Assembly: GCF_019793465.1 (NCBI RefSeq)
Contig: NZ_JAILYJ010000009.1
Span: 62,001-126,000, forward strand
DNA from: Rhizobium croatiense
Lineage (GTDB): Bacteria > Pseudomonadota > Alphaproteobacteria > Rhizobiales > Rhizobiaceae
Length of the DNA stretch: 64,000 nt
Direction of reading: 5' to 3'
Positions within the stretch are counted from its first letter, which is position 1; every line of letters starts with the position of its first letter. Under the pieces are notes generated by a model. The model saw nothing but the letters and a program-made list of their open reading frames with translations. It did no database searches and had not been told where the DNA came from. Of the stretch, positions 1 to 11,237 are shown piece by piece. A program made the position numbers and the translations under genes.

Positions 1-464
1 TGCAGTTCCTCAAGGTGGCGATGAACGAGCAGCGCAAGGCGCGTGGCGAGGACGAACTGACGACGCCGGATTTCATGCGTCGCGTCAAGGATGCTGCGGC
101 CAAGCTGCAGATCAACACCGAGATGCTGAAGCGGCCGCTCAACGTCGGCTTCTCCGGCGGCGAGAAGAAACGCGCCGAGATCCTGCAGATGGCGCTGCTG
201 GAGCCGAAGCTCTGCGTGCTCGACGAAACCGACTCGGGCCTCGACATCGACGCGCTGAAGATCGTCGCCGACGGCGTCAATGCGTTGCGTTCGCCCGACC
301 GCGCTGTCGTCGTCATCACCCACTATCAGCGCCTGCTCGACTATATCGTGCCTGATATGGTTCACGTGCTCTACAAGGGCCAGGTGATCAAGTCGGGCGA
401 CAAGACGCTGGCGCATGAGCTCGAAGCCAACGGCTATGCCGATATCATCGGCGCGGCGGCCTGA
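1..464 (+). CDS. sufC: Fe-S cluster assembly ATPase SufC (5' truncated by window edge)
   Basis: C-terminal part (about 153 codons, frame from base 3) of SufC, the cytosolic ABC-type ATPase of the SufBCD scaffold that assembles Fe-S clusters. Visible in order are the ABC signature SGGEKKR (bases 153-173), the Walker B/D-loop LCVLDETDSGLD and the H-loop VVVITHYQRLL. The Walker A region lies upstream of the window. The VLDETDSGLDID stretch and the C-terminal GQVIKSGDKTLAHELEANGY are typical of SufC rather than of transport ATPases. sufD follows 24 bases downstream on the same strand, so an operon is likely, with sufB expected upstream. Confidence 0.97.
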   Translation, partial: QFLKVAMNEQRKARGEDELTTPDFMRRVKDAAAKLQINTEMLKRPLNVGFSGGEKKRAEILQMALLEPKLCVLDETDSGLDIDALKIVADGVNALRSPDRAVVVITHYQRLLDYIVPDMVHVLYKGQVIKSGDKTLAHELEANGYADIIGAAA

Positions 465-488
465 GTTCGGGTGGAAAGGACGACCTCC

Positions 489-1763
489 ATGAACATGCAG
501 ACGACGAGTCGCCTGACTGCGGCCGAAACGGCGCTGATCGACGCCTTCAACCAGCAGATCGGCGAGTTGCCAGGCAACGGCATGGTGACGGCGCTGCGCG
601 ACCGGCTTCTCGATGACCTGAAGAAGGCCGGCCTGCCGACGCGCCGCATCGAAGCCTGGCATTACACCGATTTCAAAAACCTGCTGCGCGGCTTGCCGCC
701 GCAGGCAGGTGACGCCGGCTCCGACCCGCTTGAGCCGCTCGTCGCGGGTTCCAGGGTGCTGGCGGTGATCCAGGGCCATGCCAATCAGAAGGCGGTCGCA
801 GAGGGGCTTGGTGTGTCAGCCTATAGCGAACGTCTGCGGGACGGCTCGGCCGCAGGCGGGCTCGATGCGCTCGGCAGCGACGATGCGGTCGGCCGCATCA
901 ATGGCAGCTTCGTACGCGACGGCTATGTGGTTGACGTGCCCGATGATACCGAGCTTGAAAATCCGCTCGAGATCCAGTTCATCCATGCTGGCGGGCAGAC
1001 CCATACGCGCCTTCCCGTTTCCTTCGGCGCCGGCGTCAAGGCAACCGTTATCGAGCGTCACCGTGCGGTGACGGGCGATGCTGCCTTCGTGTCCCATGTC
1101 AGTGACATCACCGTCGGCAAAGGCACGGAACTGACCTGGATCATCCTGCAGCAGCAGGGTGCCGACGATACGCATCTCGGCCAAATCCGCGTCGATCTCG
1201 GCGCCGATGCCAAGCTTCGCCTGTTCGTGATCAATGCCGGCGGCAAGCTGGTGCGCCAGGAGCTGCACATCAAGGTGACCGGCGAGGGCGCCGATCTGAC
1301 GCTGCGCGGCATCAACCTGCTCGGGGCCGAGAGCCATACCGACGTGACGATGGTGCTCGGCCACGACGTGCCGCATACCGGCTCGACCGAGGTGATCCGC
1401 AACGTGGTGTTCGACCGCGCCAAGGGTGTCTTCCAGGGCATGATCCGGGTGGCGCCCGATGCGCAGAAGACCGACGCCAAAATGGCGTGCAACACGCTTC
1501 TGATGTCGGACGATGCCGAGTTCTCGGTCAAGCCCGAGCTCGAGATCTTCGCCGACGACGTCCAGTGCGGCCACGGCGCGACGGTGACCGATATCGACGC
1601 CAATCATCTGTATTACATGATGGCGCGCGGCATTCCGGAGAACAAGGCGCGGGCAATGCTCGTCAACGCCTTCGTCGCCGAGATCGTCGAGGAACTGGAA
1701 GACGAGGCCCTGGTCGAGGCGCTGGAAGGCGTGATTTCGGCCTGGCTCGAAAAGCACACCTGA
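489..1763 (+). CDS. sufD: Fe-S cluster assembly protein SufD
   Basis: SufD forms the SufBC2D scaffold complex with SufB and SufC in the cytosol. The protein is about 424 residues, near the usual SufD length. The C-terminal beta-helix core carries the family motif QCGHGATVTDID (Cys about 360, His about 362) followed by YYMMARGIPENKAR. I chose ATG at 489 because GAAAGGA sits about 8 bases upstream; an in-frame GTG at 471 has no such site, and ATG 495 is also possible. The gene lies 24 bases after sufC and 12 bases before sufS, so the three are probably cotranscribed. Confidence 0.95.
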   Translation: MNMQTTSRLTAAETALIDAFNQQIGELPGNGMVTALRDRLLDDLKKAGLPTRRIEAWHYTDFKNLLRGLPPQAGDAGSDPLEPLVAGSRVLAVIQGHANQKAVAEGLGVSAYSERLRDGSAAGGLDALGSDDAVGRINGSFVRDGYVVDVPDDTELENPLEIQFIHAGGQTHTRLPVSFGAGVKATVIERHRAVTGDAAFVSHVSDITVGKGTELTWIILQQQGADDTHLGQIRVDLGADAKLRLFVINAGGKLVRQELHIKVTGEGADLTLRGINLLGAESHTDVTMVLGHDVPHTGSTEVIRNVVFDRAKGVFQGMIRVAPDAQKTDAKMACNTLLMSDDAEFSVKPELEIFADDVQCGHGATVTDIDANHLYYMMARGIPENKARAMLVNAFVAEIVEELEDEALVEALEGVISAWLEKHT

Positions 1764-1775
1764 TCGGATATAGCC

Positions 1776-3017
1776 ATGGACAAGATCGTGCCGGCCACGC
1801 AATACGACGTCGAAGCCATCCGCCGGGATTTTCCGATCCTGGCGGAGAAGGTGCACGGCAAGCCGCTGGTCTATCTCGACAACGGCGCCTCGGCCCAGAA
1901 GCCGCAGTCGGTGATCGACGCGATCTCGCATGCCTATAGCCACGAATACGCCAATGTGCATCGCGGCCTGCATTATCTCTCCAATGCCGCGACCGATGCC
2001 TATGAGGCGGCGCGCGAAAAGGTCCGCCGTTTCCTCAACGCCCCTTCGGTCAATGACATCGTCTTCACCAAGAATTCGACGGAAGCGATCAACACCGTCG
2101 CCTATGGCTGGGGCATGCCCAAGCTCGACGAAGGTGACGAGATCGTCCTGACGATCATGGAGCACCACTCCAACATCGTGCCCTGGCATTTCATTCGGGA
2201 ACGGCAGGGCGCCAAACTGGTTTGGGTGCCGGTGGACGACGAGGGCGCCTTCCATATCGAGGATTTCGAGAAGAGCCTGACGGAGCGCACCAAGCTCGTC
2301 GCCATCACCCATATGTCGAATGCGCTCGGCACGATCGTTCCGGTCAAGGAGGTCTGCCGCATCGCGCATGAACGCGGCATTCCGGTCTTGATCGACGGCA
2401 GCCAGGGCGCCGTGCATCTCCCGGTCGACGTGCAGGATATCGATTGCGACTGGTACGTCATGACCGGCCACAAGCTCTACGGCCCGTCGGGCATCGGCGT
2501 GCTCTACGGCAAGAAGGAGCGGCTTTTCGAGATGCGCCCCTTCCAGGGCGGTGGCGAGATGATCTTCGAGGTTGCCGAGGATGCGGTCACCTACAACGAT
2601 CCGCCGCATCGCTTCGAAGCCGGTACGCCGCCGATCGTCCAGGCGATCGGGCTCGGTTATGCGCTCGACTATATGGAGAAGGTCGGCCGCGAGGCGATCG
2701 CCCGCCATGAGGCCGATCTTGCCGCTTACGCGGTCGAGCGGCTGAAATCGGTCAATTCGCTGCGCGTGTTCGGTACGGCGCCCGACAAGGGCAGTATCTT
2801 TTCCTTCGAGCTTGCCGGCATCCACGCCCACGACGTCTCGATGGTGATCGACCGGCAGGGCATTGCGGTGCGTGCCGGCACGCATTGCGCCATGCCGCTC
2901 TTGAAACGCTTCGGCGTCACCGCCACATGCCGTGCATCCTTCGGCATGTACAATACCCGCGCCGAGGTCGATGCCCTGGCCGATGCGCTTGAATATGCGC
3001 GCAAGTTCTTTGCTTGA
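1776..3017 (+). CDS. sufS: Cysteine desulfurase SufS (class II)
   Basis: This PLP enzyme removes sulfur from L-cysteine as an enzyme persulfide and feeds the SUF scaffold. It has 413 residues, the normal length. The PLP lysine is in TGHKLYG (Lys about 233) and the catalytic cysteine is in AGTHCAMPLL (Cys about 371). The N-terminus (IRRDFPILAEKVHGKPLVYL) and the final ASFGMYNT block are typical of SufS/CsdA rather than IscS. It starts 12 bases after sufD and is followed by the DUF59 gene about 12 bases on, within one operon. The nearby SUF genes make a SUF role more likely than a CsdA role. Confidence 0.96.
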   Translation: MDKIVPATQYDVEAIRRDFPILAEKVHGKPLVYLDNGASAQKPQSVIDAISHAYSHEYANVHRGLHYLSNAATDAYEAAREKVRRFLNAPSVNDIVFTKNSTEAINTVAYGWGMPKLDEGDEIVLTIMEHHSNIVPWHFIRERQGAKLVWVPVDDEGAFHIEDFEKSLTERTKLVAITHMSNALGTIVPVKEVCRIAHERGIPVLIDGSQGAVHLPVDVQDIDCDWYVMTGHKLYGPSGIGVLYGKKERLFEMRPFQGGGEMIFEVAEDAVTYNDPPHRFEAGTPPIVQAIGLGYALDYMEKVGREAIARHEADLAAYAVERLKSVNSLRVFGTAPDKGSIFSFELAGIHAHDVSMVIDRQGIAVRAGTHCAMPLLKRFGVTATCRASFGMYNTRAEVDALADALEYARKFFA

Positions 3018-3029
3018 GGAGTGTCCGTG

Positions 3030-3410
3030 ATGAGCCTGGACGAAAGCGAACAGAAGATAGACGTGCGTGAAGGCATCGTGCATTCCAGCATTCCGGCCGA
3101 TGAACTGGCACGGCTGAGCGACGACGTCATCAGCGCGTTGAAAACCGTCTACGACCCGGAAATTCCCGCCGACATCTTCGAACTCGGTCTGATCTACAAG
3201 ATCGACATTGAGGACAACAGGATGGTGAAGATCATGATGACGCTGACCGCGCCCGGCTGCCCGGTCGCCGGTGAGATGCCGGGCTGGGTGGAAAACGCCG
3301 TCGGCGCCGTCGAAGGCGTGTCCGGCGTTGAGGTCGAAATGACCTTCGATCCGCCGTGGACACCGGACCGCATGTCGGAAGAGGCGCAGGTCGCGGTCGG
3401 CTGGTACTGA
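3030..3410 (+). CDS. sufT: SUF-associated DUF59 (MIP18/SufT family) protein
   Basis: A 126-residue cytosolic protein of the MIP18/PaaD (DUF59) family, which assists Fe-S cluster maturation or delivery; the exact step is not established for this gene. The family core is visible as VYDPEIPADIFELGLIY and the conserved cysteine block TLTAPGCPVAGEM (Cys about 77). I chose ATG 3030 because GAGGAG lies 8 bases upstream; an in-frame GTG at 3021 overlaps that site. It lies 12 bases after sufS and before sufA, an order common in alphaproteobacterial suf operons. The gene symbol is used by context. Confidence 0.9.
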   Translation: MSLDESEQKIDVREGIVHSSIPADELARLSDDVISALKTVYDPEIPADIFELGLIYKIDIEDNRMVKIMMTLTAPGCPVAGEMPGWVENAVGAVEGVSGVEVEMTFDPPWTPDRMSEEAQVAVGWY

Positions 3411-3503
3411 CATCCCGCGGTATTGATCCGTTTACCTCAGGGTACTACATTTGAGTCACGATGCGCCGGATCTTGACCCCGGTTGCGGAAGGAGAATGGG
3501 CCG

Positions 3504-3896
3504 ATGGGCTTTGCAATCATGAGCATGACGGACGGGGCCGCTGCCCGCGTCAAGGCAATCGTCGAGAATTCCGGGCCGGAGGCCAAGGGCGTTCGCGTCG
3601 GCATAAAGAAGGGCGGCTGCGCCGGGATGGAATATACCATCGACCTGGTGACGGAGCCGAATGCCAAGGACGACCTGATCGAGCGTGATGGTGCAAAAGT
3701 CTGGGTCGAGCCATCGGCAGCTCTCTATCTCCTCGGCACCGAAATGGGCTTCGAGCAGACGACGCTACGCTCCGGCTTCACCTTCACCAACCCGAACCAG
3801 ACATCGGCATGCGGCTGCGGCGAATCCGTCGAACTGAAGCCCGCCGATCTCGCGGCCCTTGCCGCGCAGCGCCAAAGCGAACCGGCGCATTCTTGA
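3504..3896 (+). CDS. sufA: A-type Fe-S carrier SufA/IscA
   Basis: A-type carriers bind and hand on Fe-S clusters. The 130-residue protein has the three conserved cysteines of the HesB/IscA family: Cys39 in GGCAGMEY and the C-terminal pair Cys103 and Cys105 in ACGCGESVEL. The ATG at 3504 is supported by AAGGAGAA about 8 bases upstream; the reading frame extends to a TTG at 3483 that overlaps that site. It is the last suf gene, 93 bases after the DUF59 gene. That gap could hold a secondary promoter, but none is clear. Confidence 0.94.
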   Translation: MGFAIMSMTDGAAARVKAIVENSGPEAKGVRVGIKKGGCAGMEYTIDLVTEPNAKDDLIERDGAKVWVEPSAALYLLGTEMGFEQTTLRSGFTFTNPNQTSACGCGESVELKPADLAALAAQRQSEPAHS

Positions 3897-3967
3897 CGCC
3901 GTTCGCATGGGCTGGCTGAAATTACCCGCTAAGCGTCGCTGGTGAAGCCGGTTTGGCTCCATCAAGA

Positions 3968-4606
3968 TCACCGGGTCCCGTTTTGCGGATGCTCAAAACG
4001 AGGCGCTGCACCACAGGCTGCGTCTTGCTCAGCGGTACCTGTCGCGAAAAACGATAACGATTGTGATCGTGTCTCGATTTGCATGATAGAGACGACGCGG
4101 CAGCCGGAGGGATTTTTTTCGGCTAACCGAACACCAAGGTTGGTGGAAAATATGGGGTCCGGGTTCCAGCGCTCGTAGCGCCCGGTGCCGAGGAGTTCAT
4201 CTCGCTCGGCGAGAAATGCCGTCCTCAGGTGGTTTTCTTCGTCCGCCGAGATCGGCTTTGCTTCCTGAGCGAGTTCGAGTTCGCACGAACGTCTTGATTT
4301 GCCATGATCGGGTGGATACTCGGTTTCCACGACAACGAAGCGAGCTCCGGGAACCTCCCAGCGCTGTTCAGCCATTTTGTACCCGTGCAGAAGTGGAAAG
4401 GGGACCCCAGGAACGGTCACCGGGGCCACCGTCCTGACGTCACGCCCAAGGTCGCGCAATCCTGTTGCATCAAAGTCTTTGCCTGTCTCTACGGCAATTC
4501 GACAGCGTGTGAACAGGTCACGCCAAACACCGGAAAGGTCTTCGCTAGCGCGAGCACTGGTTATCAGGGCGAAATTCAGAAGAATTGACAAGGTAATGCG
4601 GCGCAA
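3968..4606 (-). CDS. Exported hypothetical protein
   Basis: I do not recognise this 212-residue protein. It begins with a probable signal peptide (MRRITLSILLNFALI, cleavage near SARA-SE), so it is likely periplasmic. The mature part has no motif I can name; it contains scattered cysteines (TRCRIAVETG, RRSCELELA, SGCRVVSIM, DAACGAAP) that might form disulfides. The start is a TTG with GGAAAG about 8 bases upstream; no in-frame ATG precedes the signal sequence. It is convergent with sufA, ending 71 bases from it. The product is real-looking because the signal peptide is intact, but its function is unknown. Confidence 0.6.
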   Translation of the reverse strand: MRRITLSILLNFALITSARASEDLSGVWRDLFTRCRIAVETGKDFDATGLRDLGRDVRTVAPVTVPGVPFPLLHGYKMAEQRWEVPGARFVVVETEYPPDHGKSRRSCELELAQEAKPISADEENHLRTAFLAERDELLGTGRYERWNPDPIFSTNLGVRLAEKNPSGCRVVSIMQIETRSQSLSFFATGTAEQDAACGAAPRFEHPQNGTR

Positions 4607-4762
4607 GCGGAATTCTTTCCTGAGATGATGTATGAGCGCCTATAGGGCAATTCTGCTAGTCTAGCAGAGCGGCTTATTTCGCGACGGCCGAGGCAGTCGG
4701 CAGATCGACATAGGTCCGATCCACGTTGAATTATAGCAGAGCGACTACTTTGAGAATCGCAC

Positions 4763-5068
4763 TCAGTCGCGCTTAATGTTCATCAGCATTTCCCACATAT
4801 CCGCGCCGGTCTCGAAGACCACGGCGTTCGCCTTATAGGCCTGTTCGGCTTCGATGAGATCGGTCAGTCCGGTGGCCGGATCGACATCCGACGCCGTCGG
4901 GTTGACCGCGGCCTGGACGCCGCCGGATGCAACGGAGGTGAGGCTGGTATTCAGTCTGGCATAGTCCGGCGTGCTGCTGTTGGCGACGTTGTTGGCGATC
5001 GCGCCGATTCGCGTCGTCTGCGACCGCATGCCCGAAAGAGCAATGTTCGAGATGCCCGATATGCTCAT
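4763..5068 (-). CDS. Short flagellar basal-body rod-like protein
   Basis: A 101-residue protein with both ends of the flagellar rod/hook fold: an N-terminal IGAIANNVANSSTPDY (the ANNxAN...TPxY signature) and a C-terminal LIEAEQAYKANAVVFE helix like that of FlgB/C/F/G. It is shorter than FlgC (about 135-140 residues) because the middle is reduced to a short TASDVDP linker. ATG 5068 is preceded by GGGGAAA; an upstream in-frame start at 5110 adds residues not typical of the family. No other flagellar gene is in the window, so it is an isolated member; its role in the rod is uncertain. Confidence 0.75.
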   Translation of the reverse strand: MSISGISNIALSGMRSQTTRIGAIANNVANSSTPDYARLNTSLTSVASGGVQAAVNPTASDVDPATGLTDLIEAEQAYKANAVVFETGADMWEMLMNIKRD

Positions 5069-5206
5069 CAGCCGTTTCCCCAGAACTGGATAATCGTCTT
5101 TTACCGACAAGGATTTAGAGAATGCTGAAGGCGTTGCGTTAGCAAAGATCTATCAAACGCACGCCCTGCCGTTCCGCCTGTTCCGGATTGGCACAAGAAC
5201 TCATCG

Positions 5207-6244
5207 CTATCGCGATGCCACCCAGTCGTGCCAATCGCTTTCGTTGCCGTTGAAGACGTTGAGGTCGATCTTGCCATCGACGCCATCGGAAAGACCCGAA
5301 CCGGAATATTGCCAGAAGACCCATTTGCGGCCCGGATAGACTTTGGAGGGGTGGGCGGCCACTGAGCGCAGCCAGAAGGGATAGTCGAGCATCTGGCCCT
5401 TTAAATTGTCGCGGTAGAAATCCGGTGCCGTGTAGATGATCGGGCGCTGGCCGTAATGGCGCTCCAACTTGTCCATGAACACCTGCATCTTTTCCCGGAC
5501 GCGGGCGGGGGAAATCCGCCGCTTGCAGCTCGATTCGCCGTTCCATTCGACGTCGATCACGGGCGGAAGCGCGTTTGCTTCTCTCGGCACGTTGCGGATG
5601 AACCAGTCGGCCTGTTCGCCTGCCGTCCGGCACCAGTAGAAGAAGTGGTAGGCGCCGTGTTTCAGGCCGGCCTCCTTGGCCCGGCGCCAGTTCTTCCTGA
5701 ACATCGGATCGAGGTGATCGCCGCCGTCCGTCGCCTTGATATAGACGAAGTTCGCGCCTTGCCTGCGCAACGTCTCCCAGTCGATTTCACCTTGCCAGCG
5801 CGATACGTCGACGCCGTGCACGGCAAACTTTCTCGGCGACGTCGAGCCGAAATTAATCGGCTTGGCGTCGCGGAAACGGTGGCTGTAGATCTGGCCGCGC
5901 GATGGCGATCTCGTGCGGAGATCGGGCTCGATTCTTGGGTTGGAAGGCATGAGCATCGCGACGGGCTTTTCCGTCGGCATCGGCATGCCGACCGGCCTTT
6001 CCGCGGGCACGAGCGCCTGCGGCTCTGGAACCGGTCCGGTCCAACTCAACGCTTCTTGCGGCGCGCTTGCCTGTGCGGTGTCGCCCACGGCGGCTGCCGG
6101 TATCGGGCCGTCCGGCTTGGTGATGGCATTGGTTGTTTCCGCCGAAGGCACAGGAGTGAGCACATCTTCGGCGCCGGAACTGGCGGCGCATCCCGACAGG
6201 ATCAGGGCGGCGAGGAAGATTGCAGATACAGCCGATGGACGCAT
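5207..6244 (-). CDS. Glycoside hydrolase family 25 (lysozyme-like) lipoprotein
   Basis: A 345-residue envelope protein. It starts with a lipoprotein signal peptide (LILSGC, lipid Cys about 19), then a Pro/Ala-rich linker of about 100 residues, then a GH25 muramidase domain. The domain opens with VHGVDVSRWQGEIDW and contains VIDVEWNGES, the Asp/Glu pattern of the GH25 active site, ending with VFWQYSGSG and KIDLNVFNG. It presumably cuts peptidoglycan glycan strands from the periplasmic face. I chose ATG 6244 over an upstream in-frame start at 6265 because it begins directly at the signal peptide. Confidence 0.88.
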   Translation of the reverse strand: MRPSAVSAIFLAALILSGCAASSGAEDVLTPVPSAETTNAITKPDGPIPAAAVGDTAQASAPQEALSWTGPVPEPQALVPAERPVGMPMPTEKPVAMLMPSNPRIEPDLRTRSPSRGQIYSHRFRDAKPINFGSTSPRKFAVHGVDVSRWQGEIDWETLRRQGANFVYIKATDGGDHLDPMFRKNWRRAKEAGLKHGAYHFFYWCRTAGEQADWFIRNVPREANALPPVIDVEWNGESSCKRRISPARVREKMQVFMDKLERHYGQRPIIYTAPDFYRDNLKGQMLDYPFWLRSVAAHPSKVYPGRKWVFWQYSGSGLSDGVDGKIDLNVFNGNESDWHDWVASR

Positions 6245-6403
6245 GAGAACCTGTACGCAAAACAAGAGATCGACGGTGATCGGAACCGCCTTTATGAAAA
6301 GCTAACAGGGACTTGCTAAGAAAGGTTAAATTTGAACCCGGTGCCCAGAAACGGGCATCGCTGGGTTCGACCGCTTGCCAAACGTTGAGGCCGACAGGCA
6401 ACC

Positions 6404-6429
6404 AGCCCCTCCCGACGACGGGAGGGGCT
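6404..6429 (-). terminator. Stable hairpin after gcvP (no T-tract)
   Basis: A perfect 11-bp inverted repeat (6404-6414 with 6419-6429, arms AGCCCCTCCCG/CGGGAGGGGCT) with an ACGA tetraloop, 13 bases after the gcvP stop. On the minus strand it is followed by GGTTGCC, so it lacks the run of T of a classical intrinsic terminator. It probably marks or protects the 3' end of the gcv mRNA. Confidence 0.6.
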
Positions 6430-6442
6430 TGCCGAATTGCTG

Positions 6443-9306
<2,864 letters not shown>

Positions 9307-9307
<1 letters not shown>

Positions 9308-9669
9308 TACGCGATGAGCTCCTTGTATGCGGCCTCGTCGAGGAGACCATCGGCATCGGCACGATTCTTGAGCTTCAGCTTGAAGAACCAGCCGGCGCCC
9401 TGCGGATCGGAGTTGATGAGCGAGGGATCGGCGACGATCGCCTCGTTGACCGCGGTGATCTCGCCGTCGAGCGGACAATAGACTTCGGAGGCTGCCTTGA
9501 CGGATTCGACGGTTGCCGCATCGTCGTTCTTCGCGAAGCTCTTGCCGACTTCGGGCAGCTCGACGAAGACGAGATCGCCCAGCTGTTCGACGGCATAGGT
9601 GGTGATGCCAACGGTTGCGACATCGCCGTCGAGTTCAAGCCATTCATGTTCAGCGGTAAATTTCAGCAT
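9307..9669 (-). CDS. gcvH: Glycine cleavage system H protein
   Basis: The H protein is the lipoyl-bearing shuttle of the glycine cleavage system. It has 120 residues, the usual length. The lipoylation site is the lysine of [12 protein letters not shown] (Lys58), followed by [10 protein letters not shown]. It lies 24 bases after gcvT and overlaps gcvP by one base, giving gcvT-gcvH-gcvP. Lipoylation would depend on a LipB-type transferase such as the one encoded near 25.4-26.1 kb. AAAGGATTTTTCC provides a Shine-Dalgarno site before the ATG. Confidence 0.98.
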
Positions 9670-9693
9670 GGAAAAATCCTTTCGGAAACAGGG

Positions 9694-10830
9694 TCAGCGT
9701 TTGTAGGTCGGCGTAACGAAGGGCAGGGCAGAGACGGTCACGGGCAGGAACTTGCCGCGTACCTCGGCATAAACCTGCGTGCCGGCCGCAGCATGAGAGA
9801 CCGGCACGTAGCCCATGGCGACAGGGCCTTCGACGCTGGGGCCGAAGCCGCCCGAGGTGACTTCGCCGATTTCGGTCTGGCCCTCGGCATCGGCATAGAG
9901 CTTTGCATGGCCGCGCACCGGCGCCTTGCCTTCCGGCTTCAGGCCGACGCGGCGGCGGGCAGCGCCGTTTTCGAGTTCGGAGAGAATGCGGCCGGAGCCC
10001 GGGAAGCCGCCGGCGCGTGCGCCGCCGGCGCGCCGCGCCTTCTGCATTGCCCATTCGAGCGCTGCCTCGACGGGCGAGGTGGTCGTGTCGATATCGTTGC
10101 CATAAAGGCAGAGGCCGGCTTCCAGGCGCAGCGAATCGCGGGCGCCGAGGCCAATCGCCTGGACATCGGGATGTTCGAGCAACCGCATGGTGACATCCAC
10201 GGCTTTGTCTGATGGAATCGAGATCTCGAAGCCGTCCTCGCCGCTATAGCCCGAGCGCGAGACCAGGCAGGAAACGTCGTGCAGGCGGCAGTGGCGCACA
10301 TCCATGAATTTCATCGCCGCGACATCGGCCCAGAGTTCGGCGAGAACCGCGACTGCGCGCGGCCCCTGCAGCGCGATCAAAGCGCGGTTGAGAAGGGTGA
10401 TGTCGCACTGGTCGCCGATATGGGCCTGCAGATGGGCGAGATCGGCCTCCTTGCAGGCGGCGTTGACGACGACGAAGAGGTGGTCGTCGAGATGGGCGAT
10501 CATCAGGTCGTCGAGAATGCAGCCGGTGTCGTCGGTGAAAAAGCCGTAGCGCTGGCGGCCTTCGGCAAGGCCTAGGATGTCGACCGGCACCAGGCTTTCG
10601 AGCGCCAGCGCAGCATCCTCGTAGCGGCCCGACTTCGCCTTCACGATGACCTGGCCCATGTGGGAGACATCGAAGAGGCCGGCCTCAGTGCGGGTATGAA
10701 GATGCTCCTTCATCACGCCTGCGGGATATTGCACCGGCATGTCGTAACCCGCGAACGGCACCATGCGGGCGCCGAGCGAAAGATGCAGGGCATGCAGCGG
10801 GGTTTTCTTCAGGGCAGCAGTATCGTCCAA
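9694..10830 (-). CDS. gcvT: Aminomethyltransferase (glycine cleavage T protein)
   Basis: GcvT transfers the aminomethyl carbon from lipoyl-GcvH to tetrahydrofolate, releasing ammonia. The 378-residue protein shows the T-protein N-terminus (KTPLHALHLSLGARMVPFAG, then GLFDVSHMGQ), the SGYSGEDGFEIS block, and the C-terminal barrel with GHAKLYA and MGYVPVSHA. The start I support is TTG at 10830, with GGAGG (10837-10841 complement) six bases upstream. An Ala/Gly/Arg-rich insert (ARRAGGARAGGF) lies near residue 270. It is the first gene of the operon and follows the glycine riboswitch. Confidence 0.96.
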   Translation of the reverse strand: MDDTAALKKTPLHALHLSLGARMVPFAGYDMPVQYPAGVMKEHLHTRTEAGLFDVSHMGQVIVKAKSGRYEDAALALESLVPVDILGLAEGRQRYGFFTDDTGCILDDLMIAHLDDHLFVVVNAACKEADLAHLQAHIGDQCDITLLNRALIALQGPRAVAVLAELWADVAAMKFMDVRHCRLHDVSCLVSRSGYSGEDGFEISIPSDKAVDVTMRLLEHPDVQAIGLGARDSLRLEAGLCLYGNDIDTTTSPVEAALEWAMQKARRAGGARAGGFPGSGRILSELENGAARRRVGLKPEGKAPVRGHAKLYADAEGQTEIGEVTSGGFGPSVEGPVAMGYVPVSHAAAGTQVYAEVRGKFLPVTVSALPFVTPTYKR

Positions 10831-10848
10831 AAGACGCCTCCGGGGTTT

Positions 10849-10890
10849 GCGCCTTCTCGCGAAGGCGCGGGCTCAAATCTGAAGGCGCGG
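10849..10890 (-). promoter_or_regulatory. Expression platform with alternative hairpins before gcvT
   Basis: Read on the minus strand, GCGCCTTC occurs twice (10888-10881 and 10868-10861), each within a CCGCGCCTTC direct repeat, followed by one GAAGGCGC (10856-10849). The second copy and GAAGGCGC make an 8-bp stem with a tetraloop. The first copy could pair with the same GAAGGCGC instead. The Shine-Dalgarno GGAGG lies 8-12 bases beyond. This arrangement suits a riboswitch expression platform; that it switches is inference. Confidence 0.5.
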
Positions 10891-11072
10891 CTGCGCACTT
10901 CTCTCCTGAGCCCCCTCTGTCCCTTTGCCTGAGATTGTTATCCCTTCGGCGAGCGTTTCGAGAACGCTTCTCTCCAGAGTTCCGTCTGCCCCTTGCTGGT
11001 CCTTTTGCCTGAGAGTTTCCGGGGCGGTTGCTCCTTCGGCACCGGTGGCGAAAGCACCGGATTCTCCCAACA
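10890..11072 (-). ncRNA. Tandem glycine riboswitch (gcvT leader)
   Basis: Two consecutive glycine aptamers on the minus strand upstream of gcvT. Aptamer I (about 11070-10969) shows GCCGAAGGAGCAA, GGAAACTCTCAGGCAAAAGG and CTCTGGAGAG. Aptamer II (about 10968-10893) shows GCCGAAGGGATAACAATC, TCAGGCAAAGGGACAG and GGCTCAGGAGAG. These are the conserved gcvT-type core elements (CCGAAGG, CTCAGGCAAA, GGAGAG). Glycine binding normally turns on the glycine cleavage operon. The riboswitch sits between the promoter at 11085-11113 and the TTG start of gcvT. Confidence 0.95.
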
Positions 11073-11084
11073 GGGTTGGCCGCA

Positions 11085-11113
11085 ATTATCCGGCGGAGGC
11101 AGCGCTTGGCAAG
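11085..11113 (-). promoter_or_regulatory. Promoter of the gcv riboswitch-operon transcript
   Basis: On the minus strand, CTTGCC (11113-11108), a 17-base spacer and GATAAT (11090-11085) match the sigma-70-type pattern CTTGAC-N17-CTATAT used in rhizobia. Transcription would begin near 11078, just ahead of the first aptamer at about 11070, which fits a riboswitch leader. Confidence 0.6.
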
Positions 11114-11237
11114 GCCAAATGTCGTGACCGGACAAATTTTTGTCGCCATAGTCAGGTCCGGCCGCCAGCTACGGCAAATCTGCTTTTGCAATTTAAGGGG
11201 AAACCGGCTATCGCGACAGGCTGTTGAAGGGGGTCTC

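Noticed and set aside
816..3413. A very long open frame (865 codons) on the minus strand over the suf genes
   Set aside because: It lies fully antisense to sufD, sufS and the DUF59 gene, has no ribosome site, and reads as Arg/His/Asp-rich sequence typical of GC-rich shadow frames.
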